Positions 32,151-40,870 of a DNA stretch of 64,000 nucleotides are shown piece after piece. Positions within the stretch are counted from its first letter, which is position 1, and every line of letters starts with the position of its first letter. The position numbers and the translations under genes were made by a program. Location of the stretch: positions 186,001 to 250,000 of the forward strand of contig NZ_JRQQ01000002.1 of assembly GCF_001625325.1 (NCBI RefSeq), read 5' to 3'. This DNA is from Croceicoccus estronivorus. GTDB lineage: Bacteria; Pseudomonadota; Alphaproteobacteria; Sphingomonadales; Sphingomonadaceae. The notes under the pieces were generated by a model that searched no databases, was not told the origin of the DNA, and worked only from the letters and a program-made list of their open reading frames with translations.

Positions 32151-33053
32151 GTGAACGTTCTGATATTTGGTGCTTCTGGCTATCTCGGATCCCATATTGC
32201 GCAAAATCTGAGCCGTGCCGGTATGGATGTCACCGGAATATCGCGTTCTGCCGCAGGCGACCTGATCGTCCAGTCAGCTGGTGCCACGCCCATGCGCGGA
32301 GACTTGTCTGAGCCACAAGCATTGCTTGATGCTGCAATCGAACATGATGCGGTGATTTACACCGCGCAACTCGACATGCAGGAAGAGTTCGACTTTCTCT
32401 CTTCGCTGACAAAGAAGCTGTCCGGTGCGAAGAAGGACCTCATCTTTACCAGCGGCACGGGCATCCTTTCACAGCGCACCGACGGTGAATGGAGCGAGGA
32501 CACCTTCGCGGAGCATGACGACTTCGTACCATCCAGGTACATTGGTTTCCGCCATGTAACGGAGAATCTGGTTATGTCGGCAGGGTGGACGGGCGCGGTC
32601 CGCGCCATGGTTATCCGCCCTTCCATGATCTGGGGTAATGGCGGCTGCGGTCACATGGCCCGGTTTTACAAGGACGCATGGGAATTTGGCGAAGTCGGCT
32701 ATCTCGGACGAGGGCTCAATCTCTATTCAAATGTTCACGTGGAAGATCTCGCCGAGCTATATCGCTTGGCGCTTGAGAAGGGTTCAGGAGGCGCGCTTTA
32801 TCACGCAGTAGCAGGCGAATTGAACAATCGTACCATCGCCCAGGCTGTTGCCGCCGATGCAGGCGTTCCATCGCGGAGCCTCGATTTTGATGAAGCCGTC
32901 GAACGATGGGGCAAATTCTACACACTTATCGGCATGGGCGTTTGCAGCCGCAGCCGGGCGCCGCGAAGCAGAAAAGAACTGGGGTGGTCCCCGGTCCATC
33001 TCGATCTGCTCGACGATGTGGGGCATTCAAACTACGGTAAGGGCTCGAATTGA
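32151..33053 (+). CDS. NAD-dependent epimerase/dehydratase-type (extended SDR) protein
   Basis: This 300-residue protein starts NVLIFGASGYLGSHIAQNL (GxxGxxG, residues 8-14) and has the catalytic-type segment FTSGTGILS and a Tyr in SRYIGFRHVTENL (YxxxR rather than YxxxK). The lost lysine makes it an atypical SDR. GTG at 32151 follows a strong AGGAAGGGA site. Probable role: a reductase or isomerase step of the island pathway; substrate unknown. Confidence 0.8.
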   Translation: MNVLIFGASGYLGSHIAQNLSRAGMDVTGISRSAAGDLIVQSAGATPMRGDLSEPQALLDAAIEHDAVIYTAQLDMQEEFDFLSSLTKKLSGAKKDLIFTSGTGILSQRTDGEWSEDTFAEHDDFVPSRYIGFRHVTENLVMSAGWTGAVRAMVIRPSMIWGNGGCGHMARFYKDAWEFGEVGYLGRGLNLYSNVHVEDLAELYRLALEKGSGGALYHAVAGELNNRTIAQAVAADAGVPSRSLDFDEAVERWGKFYTLIGMGVCSRSRAPRSRKELGWSPVHLDLLDDVGHSNYGKGSN

Positions 33054-33096
33054 GCTAGTCCCGAGCCGACCTGCGACTACCACCTCTGATGAAGGA

Positions 33097-33951
33097 TCAG
33101 GGCAGGCAAGCGGCCGCAAATGTCGCAACAGCGGCAATTGCATCATCTGCCTCTTGGGTGCCGGGTGCCATCATCGGCCAAACGTGACCAACCCCGGGCG
33201 CAACGTGCAGCGTGACTCGCCTGTCAGCCATCGCAAGCTTGCGCGCAAAAGCGATCGCTTCGCCCAACAACACTTCGTCTCCACCGATCAGTATCAAGGC
33301 AGGAGGAAAGTCCTGGGGCTCGACATAAAGCGGAGAAACTAGCGGATCTTCGGGAGAATGCCCCTGAAGATACAATGCCGCACAGTCTTCAACTGCCTGA
33401 CGGGAAAACAGCTGATCGCGCCCGCCGTTAAGATCGTAGGTTTCATCACTGGCCCCGAAATCGAGCATTGGGGAAACCAGCACAGTCCCGGCAGGAGGTG
33501 CTCCTATACGACTGGCCGCGATACTCAGGGCCGCAGCCAACCCTCCCCCGGCGGAGTCGCCACCCAACAGGACCTGGCCCTCTCCGGCCAGTTCGCGATA
33601 TACCGTGACGGCATCGTGCAGTGCGGCGGGGAACGGATGCTCTGGCGCCAGACGATAAAAAGGGAGGATCACTTCGGCTTCCATCGCCCGGGCCAATTGC
33701 GTGGCATACGGAACCCAGGCGACAGGAGACCCCATCCGATACCCGCCGCCATGAAAATAAAGCATGCGCCGCGTCGGATTCTCCGCAGCAACAACGAGGC
33801 AGCGCACACCGGCTATATCCCGTACCAATTCTGAAGGGACAGGCGCGTCACCCCCAGCCATCCTGCGCTTCTCAAGCAAATCGTCAGGCGCCGGATACCC
33901 TTCGCGAACGTCCGGAAGTTTCCATGCGGGGAGGCTGGGGATCGTGCTCAT
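33097..33951 (-). CDS. HSL-family alpha/beta hydrolase (esterase)
   Basis: This 284-residue protein has the HGGG oxyanion motif at 67-70 and Ser133 in GDSAGGG, with late Asp (ILIGGDEVL region) and His (PGVGHVWPM). It is a carboxylesterase of the hormone-sensitive lipase group. Lying downstream of an alcohol dehydrogenase and a Baeyer-Villiger enzyme on one strand, it is well placed to open the ester or lactone made by the monooxygenase. Confidence 0.88.
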   Translation of the reverse strand: MSTIPSLPAWKLPDVREGYPAPDDLLEKRRMAGGDAPVPSELVRDIAGVRCLVVAAENPTRRMLYFHGGGYRMGSPVAWVPYATQLARAMEAEVILPFYRLAPEHPFPAALHDAVTVYRELAGEGQVLLGGDSAGGGLAAALSIAASRIGAPPAGTVLVSPMLDFGASDETYDLNGGRDQLFSRQAVEDCAALYLQGHSPEDPLVSPLYVEPQDFPPALILIGGDEVLLGEAIAFARKLAMADRRVTLHVAPGVGHVWPMMAPGTQEADDAIAAVATFAAACLP

Positions 33952-33959
33952 GATAAAGC

Positions 33960-35051
33960 TCAGTAAACGAAAACGCCGCGGGCAAGCTTACCCGTTTCCA
34001 GATCTTCGAAAGCCTGTTCGAAATCTTCAAGATTGTAACGGGTAGTGATCAACTCATCCAACATCAGCGAACCGTTGGAATAGAGCGCAAGATAGGCAGG
34101 AATGTCATGATGCGGTCTGGACGAGCCGTAACGGGCCCCCATCAGTCCGCGGTCGACTGACAACAAAGGGAATACCGGCATCTCGACAGTCGCGTCAAAG
34201 GCAGGAGTCCCTACCATCACGCAATTACCACCCCATGCCAGCGAGCCAATGGCGTTCTGCAATGCGACCTTGCTGCCGGAGCATTCGAAGCTCCAGTCCG
34301 CCCCACCAGTTGCGGGTTTGACAGGATCGGCAAGCAGTTCCTTGATCTTCGCCGGTGCGTCTTCTTTCGATGCATCGATGAAGTCGGTGGCGCCAAAGCT
34401 GCGTGCGGTTTCCTCTCGAGAGGCCATCAGATCGACCGCAATGATCCGGGCCGCGCCTGCAAGACGCAAGCCCTGGATGACGTTCAGGCCGATTCCACCT
34501 GCTCCGAAAACGGCCGCCGTTTCACCAGCTTCCACCTTTGCCCGGTTGATTACCGAGCCCACCCCGGTCAACACACCGCACCCGATCAGGCAGGCGACAT
34601 CGAGAGGGATAGCCTTGTCGATCTTAACTGCCTGCTGATGCTTCACTACAGTGAATTCGGCAAAGGTAGATGTCGCTGCGAAGTTCGATACTGGCTTACC
34701 GTCAAGATCGAAGGGCTGCGTGCAATTGCCCAGTGTATGACGGCAATGTGTGGGATGCCCGGTTTCGCAATGTGCACAATGGCCGCAATAGGCCAGAGTA
34801 TGCAACGCGACGTGATCACCCGGCTCAAGACCGGTTACTTTCGACCCGACCTTTTCGATCACCCCTGCACCTTCATGACCTAGAACAGCCGGTGCCGGCC
34901 AATCGATCTTGCCGTCGACGACACTGATATCGCTGTGGCAGATGCCGCTGGCGACGATCCGGACAAGCACTTCGTCATCGGCCGGCTCTCTCACTGTCAG
35001 CTTGTCAGTGAAGGCAACCTTGCCTTTGCCTTCATAAATCAGTGCACGCAT
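33960..35051 (-). CDS. Zinc-dependent alcohol dehydrogenase (class III-like MDR)
   Basis: This 363-residue medium-chain dehydrogenase has catalytic zinc ligands in GICHSD and GHEGAG, the structural zinc cysteines in CGHCAHCETGHPTHC and the NAD fold motif FGAGGIGLN. It probably oxidises the hydroxylated substrate to the ketone or aldehyde. The start at 35051 is chosen because MRALIYEGKG is the family N-terminus and GGGAGA lies upstream. It is 8 bp from the esterase gene and 89 bp from the BVMO gene, all one direction. Confidence 0.9.
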   Translation of the reverse strand: MRALIYEGKGKVAFTDKLTVREPADDEVLVRIVASGICHSDISVVDGKIDWPAPAVLGHEGAGVIEKVGSKVTGLEPGDHVALHTLAYCGHCAHCETGHPTHCRHTLGNCTQPFDLDGKPVSNFAATSTFAEFTVVKHQQAVKIDKAIPLDVACLIGCGVLTGVGSVINRAKVEAGETAAVFGAGGIGLNVIQGLRLAGAARIIAVDLMASREETARSFGATDFIDASKEDAPAKIKELLADPVKPATGGADWSFECSGSKVALQNAIGSLAWGGNCVMVGTPAFDATVEMPVFPLLSVDRGLMGARYGSSRPHHDIPAYLALYSNGSLMLDELITTRYNLEDFEQAFEDLETGKLARGVFVY

Positions 35052-35140
35052 GCCTTGCTCTCCCAAAAAATACAGGTCCGCTTTGGCATGCGCCGTTCAC
35101 CAAGACACCGCACGCCAGCAGGAAACTCAAACTAACAGAA

Positions 35141-37078
35141 TTACGACAGTTCCAGATCGTCCCAGTCGACAACGGTACACAGACGATGGAAATCCGGGCT
35201 TTCCCAAGGAGCATTCACCTGCAGACGGTTGTGCTGGCGATTGACATAGTAGTTCCGCTCGACACCGCCTTCCTTGGTCAACTGCACGAGGTTCGATGCC
35301 TCCCTATCAAGGGCTACATTGTAATCCTCAAAGGGAGTGTTTTTGACTTCCACGCGTTGTTTGCCCTCTTGCAGCATCTTCATCATGCATTGCCCGGCAA
35401 AAGACGCCCAGACCATGTACCATGCGGGGAGACCAGTCCCCCCCGAGAGCGGCTGCGAATTCGGCCCATAAACCATGAACATGTTCGGGAAGCCCGGCAT
35501 CATCATGCTGCGGTAGGCGCGCGGTCCGTCGCCTGAATCCCAGACTTCATGCAGATCCTTGCCCTCACGACCGATGTAGCGTGCTGGAAGCAGGTATTTC
35601 ACAACTTCGAAGCCAGTGGCCGATATTATCACATCGACATCCAGCGTCCGTCCATCCTCCATCACGATGCCGTCCGGACAAAGCCGGGCAATGCCGCCGG
35701 TGACCAGATCCACGTTGTCACGAGTCAATGCCCGGTAGAAACCGTTATCGACCACAGGCCGACGCGAGAACGGCGCGTAATCCGGCACCAATTGGTCGAT
35801 CAGCTCCTGATCCCCACCCGTTTCCTGCTTGATATAGCCCGTCAGGAAATCACGCAGTTGATCGTTGGCCTGATTGATCTTGCCTCCCTTGGCCTGCCAG
35901 TCAGGGTCCGGGATCTGGATGCTATGGATGTCGAACAGGGCGGCAGTGGCCATGTAACGCCACCAGTTCCAGTACCCGGGCAGATTGTCCACCAGCCAGG
36001 AAATCTCCGGTTCCATCGGGGCACCGTATTTTTCGCGCGGACTTATCCATTGGGGCGTACGCTGTACTGCATAAACATGGGCAGCTTTCTTGGCGAGCGC
36101 TCCCAACATCTGGACACCTGTGGAACCATTGCCGATCAAGGCAACCCGTTTCCCGGTGAGGTCCAGATCCTGCGGCCACCGCGAGGGATGAACGATCTGC
36201 CCCTTGAAGCTTTCCATGCCCTCGAAATCAGGCAGTTTGGCATTTGCAAAGGTCCCGCATGCCGTGATGACAACGTTGGCTTCCAGCGTATCCTTGCCTT
36301 CCGGGGTCTCGAATTCGAGTGTCCAGAGATTGCGCCCTTCGTCGAAAGTCGCCTTCTTCAGATCACTGCAAAACCGGGTATTGTCTCGCACGCCATACTT
36401 GCGGGAGACATGGTCCAGATATTCGCGAACCTGATCCCCTCTTCCGAAATGCTCCTTCCACGGATATCGTTTTTCAAAGCTGAATTCGTAAGTGATCGAT
36501 GGCGTGTCGACCCGGATTTCCGGATAGCGGTTAATGATCCAGGTCCCCCCTGCACCCGCCTGACGTTCCAGGACCACATAGGGAATGCCCAGCACCTTGC
36601 ATTGAACCGCTGCGGCGATACCGGAAGGCCCGCTACCAATGATCGCCACCTTAAAGCCCTCAGGAATCTCGGGCTTTTCACCCTCCCATTCTGCCGCAAA
36701 CGGATAATCGCGGAATCCAGGCAAATCACGACGTGCCTCGAATTCAAGATCGCTCATTTCCTTGTGCGTGGCGACTGTCATCAATTCGCGCAGTTTGTCG
36801 AGCGACGGCTCTGCGGGCATTTCGGCAGAAGCATGATTTTTCAACCACTCAACCGCCTTGTCGATCAGTGTCTCGCGTTGTTCCCGGGTCAAGTCCTTGG
36901 CAACGGGCAGATCCGCAATGTCGGAAGCGCCTGTCATCTGATAGATCGAAACCCTGACCGCATCGAGATCGGCCAATTCAACCGCGCGCCGAATGAAATC
37001 ATGATCCACCTGCGCCGATCTGGCCATCATCTGGCCTGTCGCGCCTTCCACCAGCTCGGTTTCTTCCGCTGCCTTCAT
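35141..37078 (-). CDS. Type I Baeyer-Villiger monooxygenase
   Basis: This 645-residue flavoprotein has an N-terminal extension of about 140 residues, the FAD motif GSGPSG (148-153), the BVMO fingerprint FKGQIVHPSRWP (291-302) and the NADPH motif GNGSTG (316-321). Such enzymes insert oxygen next to a ketone to give an ester or lactone. The extension is typical of cyclododecanone/steroid-type or long-form BVMOs. It heads the BVMO-ADH-esterase minus operon and has operator copy 3 128 bp upstream. Confidence 0.92.
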   Translation of the reverse strand: MKAAEETELVEGATGQMMARSAQVDHDFIRRAVELADLDAVRVSIYQMTGASDIADLPVAKDLTREQRETLIDKAVEWLKNHASAEMPAEPSLDKLRELMTVATHKEMSDLEFEARRDLPGFRDYPFAAEWEGEKPEIPEGFKVAIIGSGPSGIAAAVQCKVLGIPYVVLERQAGAGGTWIINRYPEIRVDTPSITYEFSFEKRYPWKEHFGRGDQVREYLDHVSRKYGVRDNTRFCSDLKKATFDEGRNLWTLEFETPEGKDTLEANVVITACGTFANAKLPDFEGMESFKGQIVHPSRWPQDLDLTGKRVALIGNGSTGVQMLGALAKKAAHVYAVQRTPQWISPREKYGAPMEPEISWLVDNLPGYWNWWRYMATAALFDIHSIQIPDPDWQAKGGKINQANDQLRDFLTGYIKQETGGDQELIDQLVPDYAPFSRRPVVDNGFYRALTRDNVDLVTGGIARLCPDGIVMEDGRTLDVDVIISATGFEVVKYLLPARYIGREGKDLHEVWDSGDGPRAYRSMMMPGFPNMFMVYGPNSQPLSGGTGLPAWYMVWASFAGQCMMKMLQEGKQRVEVKNTPFEDYNVALDREASNLVQLTKEGGVERNYYVNRQHNRLQVNAPWESPDFHRLCTVVDWDDLELS

Positions 37079-37206
37079 TTCTCATATTCTCCTTGCCGGC
37101 GCGTATCTCACACCGGCGCAAGCCAAGCATTGACCATATGCGATGATATGTTTCGGAAAGCTCCCTTGCCGCCAACGAACAAGATCGAAAACAGGGGATC
37201 TGCTCA

Positions 37207-37222
37207 TTCCGAAGTACCGGAA
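37207..37222. promoter_or_regulatory. TTCCR-N6-YGGAA operator, copy 3
   Basis: TTCCGAAGTACCGGAA, with full 5-bp symmetric arms, lies midway between the divergent BVMO (start 37078) and EthD-like (start 37333) genes. Confidence 0.7.
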
Positions 37223-37332
37223 CTTTTCGCGCCAGCTTTGACTGGCGAACACTGGCAAGCCACGCCTTGCGGCACAACCATAGCGTCGGCAGGTCGGCCT
37301 GATCGCGCCACACATGGCAAGGGAGATATTGG

Positions 37333-38127
37333 ATGGAAAGCAACGAAGAACATTACAGTCACGCCGTAATTGCGCGGCAGGATCGCGTGATCCGGCTGGG
37401 GACACTTCTCTTCACCATGATCGAGGCCCGTCCCGGTTACGAAGTGGCCTATAACAGGTGGTACGAGCGCGACCATTTCTATAGCGGTTGCATGATCGGA
37501 GAATACACCCTGTCAGGAGCACGCTACATCGCGACCCGCGATTGCAAGGCGTTGCGGTACGGTTCCAGTTCGGACCTTTCCAAAGGCAGCTTTCTTGCAC
37601 TTTACTGGATTCTCGATGAACATCATGCCGACTGGGATGAATGGGCGGTAGTCCAGGTAAACCGGCTCCACGAACAAGGGCGAATGTTCAAGGAGCGCGA
37701 CCATATCCTGACCGGCTTCTATCGTTACGAACAGGAATATAATGCACCGGGCAGCACAATGCCCGTGGAACTTGCTTTGGACCGGCAATACGCGGGGCTG
37801 GCCGCTTTCATCGTCGACCTCGTCCCCGGCAAGACAGAGCAGGATGCCCGAGCTTTCTTCGACTCAGTCGATTGCCCGGGCGATGTCAGTCTGCTTTCCT
37901 GTCCTGTGCCGTTGGATGCCCGCAGCCCGGCTGACGTCCCCCTGTCTGCCGGCAATCACGTCAACTTCGTTTCCTTCTCAGTAGAAAACCCCATGGACGT
38001 ATGGGCGGAGCGCTATGTTCCGTTCGGCAAGCTGATCGAAGAGTCAGGCATCGGCACCGTGCGCTTTGCATCGCCGTTCCTTGCATCCGTCTTCGGAACT
38101 GACACTTACCTGGATCAACTGGGGTGA
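37333..38127 (+). CDS. EthD/dimeric alpha-beta barrel-like protein, unknown function
   Basis: This 264-residue protein carries two ferredoxin-like segments: LGTLLFTMIEARPGYEVAYN with the WYERDHFYSG motif (typical of EthD-like proteins), and a second half with YAGLAAFIVDLVPGKTEQDA. No catalytic signature is known. Proteins of this kind recur in catabolic clusters and might bind or isomerise an intermediate. It starts an operon with the SDR that overlaps it by 4 bp. Confidence 0.65.
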   Translation: MESNEEHYSHAVIARQDRVIRLGTLLFTMIEARPGYEVAYNRWYERDHFYSGCMIGEYTLSGARYIATRDCKALRYGSSSDLSKGSFLALYWILDEHHADWDEWAVVQVNRLHEQGRMFKERDHILTGFYRYEQEYNAPGSTMPVELALDRQYAGLAAFIVDLVPGKTEQDARAFFDSVDCPGDVSLLSCPVPLDARSPADVPLSAGNHVNFVSFSVENPMDVWAERYVPFGKLIEESGIGTVRFASPFLASVFGTDTYLDQLG

Positions 38128-38909
38128 GCAGCGGTTTACTGACAGGCAGGACAGTCGTCATAAGTGGCGTCGGCCCTGGGTTGGGCCGAAAACTTGCTCT
38201 GCAATGCGCAGAGCAAGGCGCCACTGTGGCCTTGGGCGCACGTTCGGCCGGTTTTATCGAAAGTGTTGCATCTGAAATCGAGGCGACCGGAGGACACGCG
38301 CTTTCCGTCCCGACCGATGTAACAAACTCGGATGATTGCAAGCGCCTGATTTCAAGTGCTGCGGACAGGTTCGGGCGCATTGATGCTCTGGTCAACAGTG
38401 CTTTCCGTTTCGAAGCCGGGCCATTCGCTGATGCTGATCTACAGGGCTGGCGCAGTGCAATGGATGTCGCCTGCTTCGGTGGGCTTGCACTCGCCCAGGC
38501 AGCTTTGCCCCATCTCAGGCAATCCAGGGGATGCATTGTCAACATCAGCACAGTCGGTACCCGGATCGGCACCGAAGGGTCCGGTGGCTACAACATTTCC
38601 AAGGCGGGTCTGAACATGGCAACCCGCCAATTAGCACGTGAACTGGGGCCTGAGGGTATCAGAGTGAACGGCGCGCTGATGGGGTGGATGGCCGGGGAAC
38701 CTCTGCGCAAAGGGTTTGCGGCCCGGGCAGAGGCACGTGGTGTTTCGACCGAAGTCCTTGAACGTGAATTGAAAGAGACAATCCCGCTGCGGCGAATTCC
38801 TCGCGACGATGAATGCGCAGGAGCTGTGATTTTCCTCCTGTCCGATCTTGCAAGTGCCGTGACAGGCGTCTTGCTCGATGTGAATGGCGGCCAATTCATG
38901 GCCAACTGA
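38124..38909 (+). CDS. Short-chain dehydrogenase/reductase
   Basis: This 261-residue SDR has GVGPGLG (cofactor), the NSAF variant of the NNAG motif, NISTVGTRIG with the catalytic Ser/Thr region, YNISK and the ending VLLDVNGGQFM. The Arg in LGARSAGFI suggests NADP(H). It starts with GTG inside the stop region of the EthD-like gene (GTGA overlap), so the two are co-translated. Confidence 0.87.
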   Translation: MSSGLLTGRTVVISGVGPGLGRKLALQCAEQGATVALGARSAGFIESVASEIEATGGHALSVPTDVTNSDDCKRLISSAADRFGRIDALVNSAFRFEAGPFADADLQGWRSAMDVACFGGLALAQAALPHLRQSRGCIVNISTVGTRIGTEGSGGYNISKAGLNMATRQLARELGPEGIRVNGALMGWMAGEPLRKGFAARAEARGVSTEVLERELKETIPLRRIPRDDECAGAVIFLLSDLASAVTGVLLDVNGGQFMAN

Positions 38910-38926
38910 CAGCAGGTCTTCGCCGC

Positions 38927-40054
38927 TTAAAGGGCCGGAGGGATAAGCTTCAGATCCTGATAGCGGCGAAGATATTTTCTCATCATATCTGCAGTATCAA
39001 TACAGCCTGCAAAGCCTGCCTGCCTGACCTTGATCGTATTGATCAAATTCCAGCGCAACTCATCGCCGGGCTGTACAGGGGCCGTCCAGACACGCGCAAC
39101 CTGAGGAGAAAACCCCAGGAATGTCTCAATATCGGAGGGGGCCGCCAGGCCATATTTCTCGACCATGCCTGGCCACAGATGCGCCAGGCATGCAAGTTCA
39201 TCGGCGATATCGTACTGACAAACAGAGCCAACAGAAACGCCGAGCGATTCCGCTACCAACGGAAACGCATCGCGAATTGGGAACACGTCGCCATTTGTCA
39301 GATTGAACGCTTCATTGCGCGCATGAGGCGCCTCTGCTGCCCATGCCAGCGCTTCCGCGATCAGGTCCGCATCAGTGAAATCCACAATCTCCCCCCGCCC
39401 CGCTGGCAGGGGCATGGCGCGGCCAGCCTCACGGCATAACGATGCAAACACTGCCAGAACAAGAAATGGGCTGAGAGCGCCACCGATAACGACCCCGACC
39501 ACGCTGGATGGCCTCAATATCGTAACCGCCCATTCGCCGGCACCAGCCTTCCTCTTCCGGGTCAGGTAATCTTCCTGCCAATAATAGAAATTGTCCCCCG
39601 GTGCACGCGGTTGGGTCTCGCGCAAGGGGATTGGCAAGTCGAGATCAGGCAGATGCACACCGTAGGCCTTGGGCCCGTGTACCAGCGAAATATGTTGCAA
39701 CCCGCGAGCCGCATCGCACAACGGGTCGCACAAGTTCGCCAACATTGCTGCGTTCTTCGCCATTTGCGCGGGATCGCTCCATCCCGCGACAACATCGTCC
39801 TCACGCTCGTTCAGGGCGGCAAAGACCACATGAGTGACATCATGCATACCACCGAAAATTTGCTGGCATGCATCGCGGTCCAACAGATCAGCCGACAGGT
39901 GCCGCGCTCTGCCATATGGCATGATCGGCGGCCTGCGAGACACACCGACCACCTCCCAATCGGGCAAGCTGGAAAAATGACTCAGCGCGGCACCGCCGAC
40001 AGCTCCGGATGCGCCGGCAATCAGAACCTTCTTCTTGGGGCCTTTACCGGTCAC
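38927..40054 (-). CDS. PRISE-type enone reductase (progesterone 5-beta-reductase/iridoid synthase-like SDR)
   Basis: This 375-residue extended SDR has GASGAVG (14-20), Lys129 in LVHGPKAYG and Tyr157/158 in NFYYWQED, the positions of the Lys and Tyr that define PRISE proteins. Plant and bacterial members reduce the C=C of enones with NADPH. It would saturate an enone in the substrate ring or side chain. It is the last gene of a minus operon with two crotonases (27 bp gap). Confidence 0.75.
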   Translation of the reverse strand: MTGKGPKKKVLIAGASGAVGGAALSHFSSLPDWEVVGVSRRPPIMPYGRARHLSADLLDRDACQQIFGGMHDVTHVVFAALNEREDDVVAGWSDPAQMAKNAAMLANLCDPLCDAARGLQHISLVHGPKAYGVHLPDLDLPIPLRETQPRAPGDNFYYWQEDYLTRKRKAGAGEWAVTILRPSSVVGVVIGGALSPFLVLAVFASLCREAGRAMPLPAGRGEIVDFTDADLIAEALAWAAEAPHARNEAFNLTNGDVFPIRDAFPLVAESLGVSVGSVCQYDIADELACLAHLWPGMVEKYGLAAPSDIETFLGFSPQVARVWTAPVQPGDELRWNLINTIKVRQAGFAGCIDTADMMRKYLRRYQDLKLIPPAL

Positions 40055-40081
40055 TTCACACAGCCTCCTTTGCGCTCAGTT

Positions 40082-40870
40082 TCAGTAACCGCGGAATACC
40101 GGAGCACGTTTTTCCATGAATGCTCTGGCTGCTTCCTTACCATCATGGGAGAGACTGAGTTGTGCGTTGGCGGTGGCCTCCAGCGCCATGGTTTCTTCAA
40201 ATGAGCTGGTTTCGGCATTGTTCAGATTGCGCTTCATCGCCGCGAACGCAGCGGTCGGCCCCTGGGCGAGCTTTTCCGCGATCGTCTGGCTTTCTGCTTC
40301 CAGTTGATCATCATCGACCAGACGATTGACCAATCCCATGGCCAAGGCGCTCGGCGCATCGAACTTCTCATCCAATAAGTACAGCTCGCGCGCCTTGGCC
40401 GAGCCAAGCAGTTGAGTCAGCAGGAAGCTTCCCCCCGGATCACCGCATCGTCCGGCAGTGGCAAACGCGAGCTTGAAGCGCGCCGTAACCGATGCGACAC
40501 GCAGATCGCAGGCCGCCGCCAGCAAGAGGCCGCTACCGGCGGCCGGTCCGCGAATAGCGGCAACAGTCGGCTTAGCCATGCGCCGCAACAGCGTAGGTAT
40601 CTGCGAGTGGATCATCATGTGGGCCGCGGCTTCCTCCGGCCTTATCTCGCTGGTCTTGTCCGGTTCCTCGCCACCCGAAAGATCGTAACCCGCGCAGAAG
40701 CCCTTCCCTGCACCTGCAATCAGCACGCACCGGACCGAAGCGTCCACCGCAAATGACTGAAGCCTTTCGACCAGTTCATCCAGCATCGGCATCGTAAGCG
40801 CATTGAGTCTGTCGGGTCGATTGAGAGTGAGCTTCGCAACACCGTTCGCCATTTCAACGAGAATTGTCAC
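40082..40870 (-). CDS. Crotonase-fold protein (enoyl-CoA hydratase/isomerase, PaaG-like)
   Basis: This 262-residue protein has the oxyanion-hole regions CVLIAGAGKGFCAGYDLSGG and RGPAAGSGLLLAAACDL. The two glutamates of classical enoyl-CoA hydratase are replaced (LLL for CEL, AFATAG for PEI). CGDPGGSFLL supplies an Asp where PaaG-type isomerases have theirs. An isomerase is therefore more likely than a hydratase. It overlaps the second crotonase gene by 4 bp. Confidence 0.85.
   Translation of the reverse strand: MTILVEMANGVAKLTLNRPDRLNALTMPMLDELVERLQSFAVDASVRCVLIAGAGKGFCAGYDLSGGEEPDKTSEIRPEEAAAHMMIHSQIPTLLRRMAKPTVAAIRGPAAGSGLLLAAACDLRVASVTARFKLAFATAGRCGDPGGSFLLTQLLGSAKARELYLLDEKFDAPSALAMGLVNRLVDDDQLEAESQTIAEKLAQGPTAAFAAMKRNLNNAETSSFEETMALEATANAQLSLSHDGKEAARAFMEKRAPVFRGY

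Noticed and set aside
35549-37369. 606-codon plus-strand open frame opposite the BVMO
   Set aside because: Antisense to a gene with all BVMO motifs; no domain pattern of its own.
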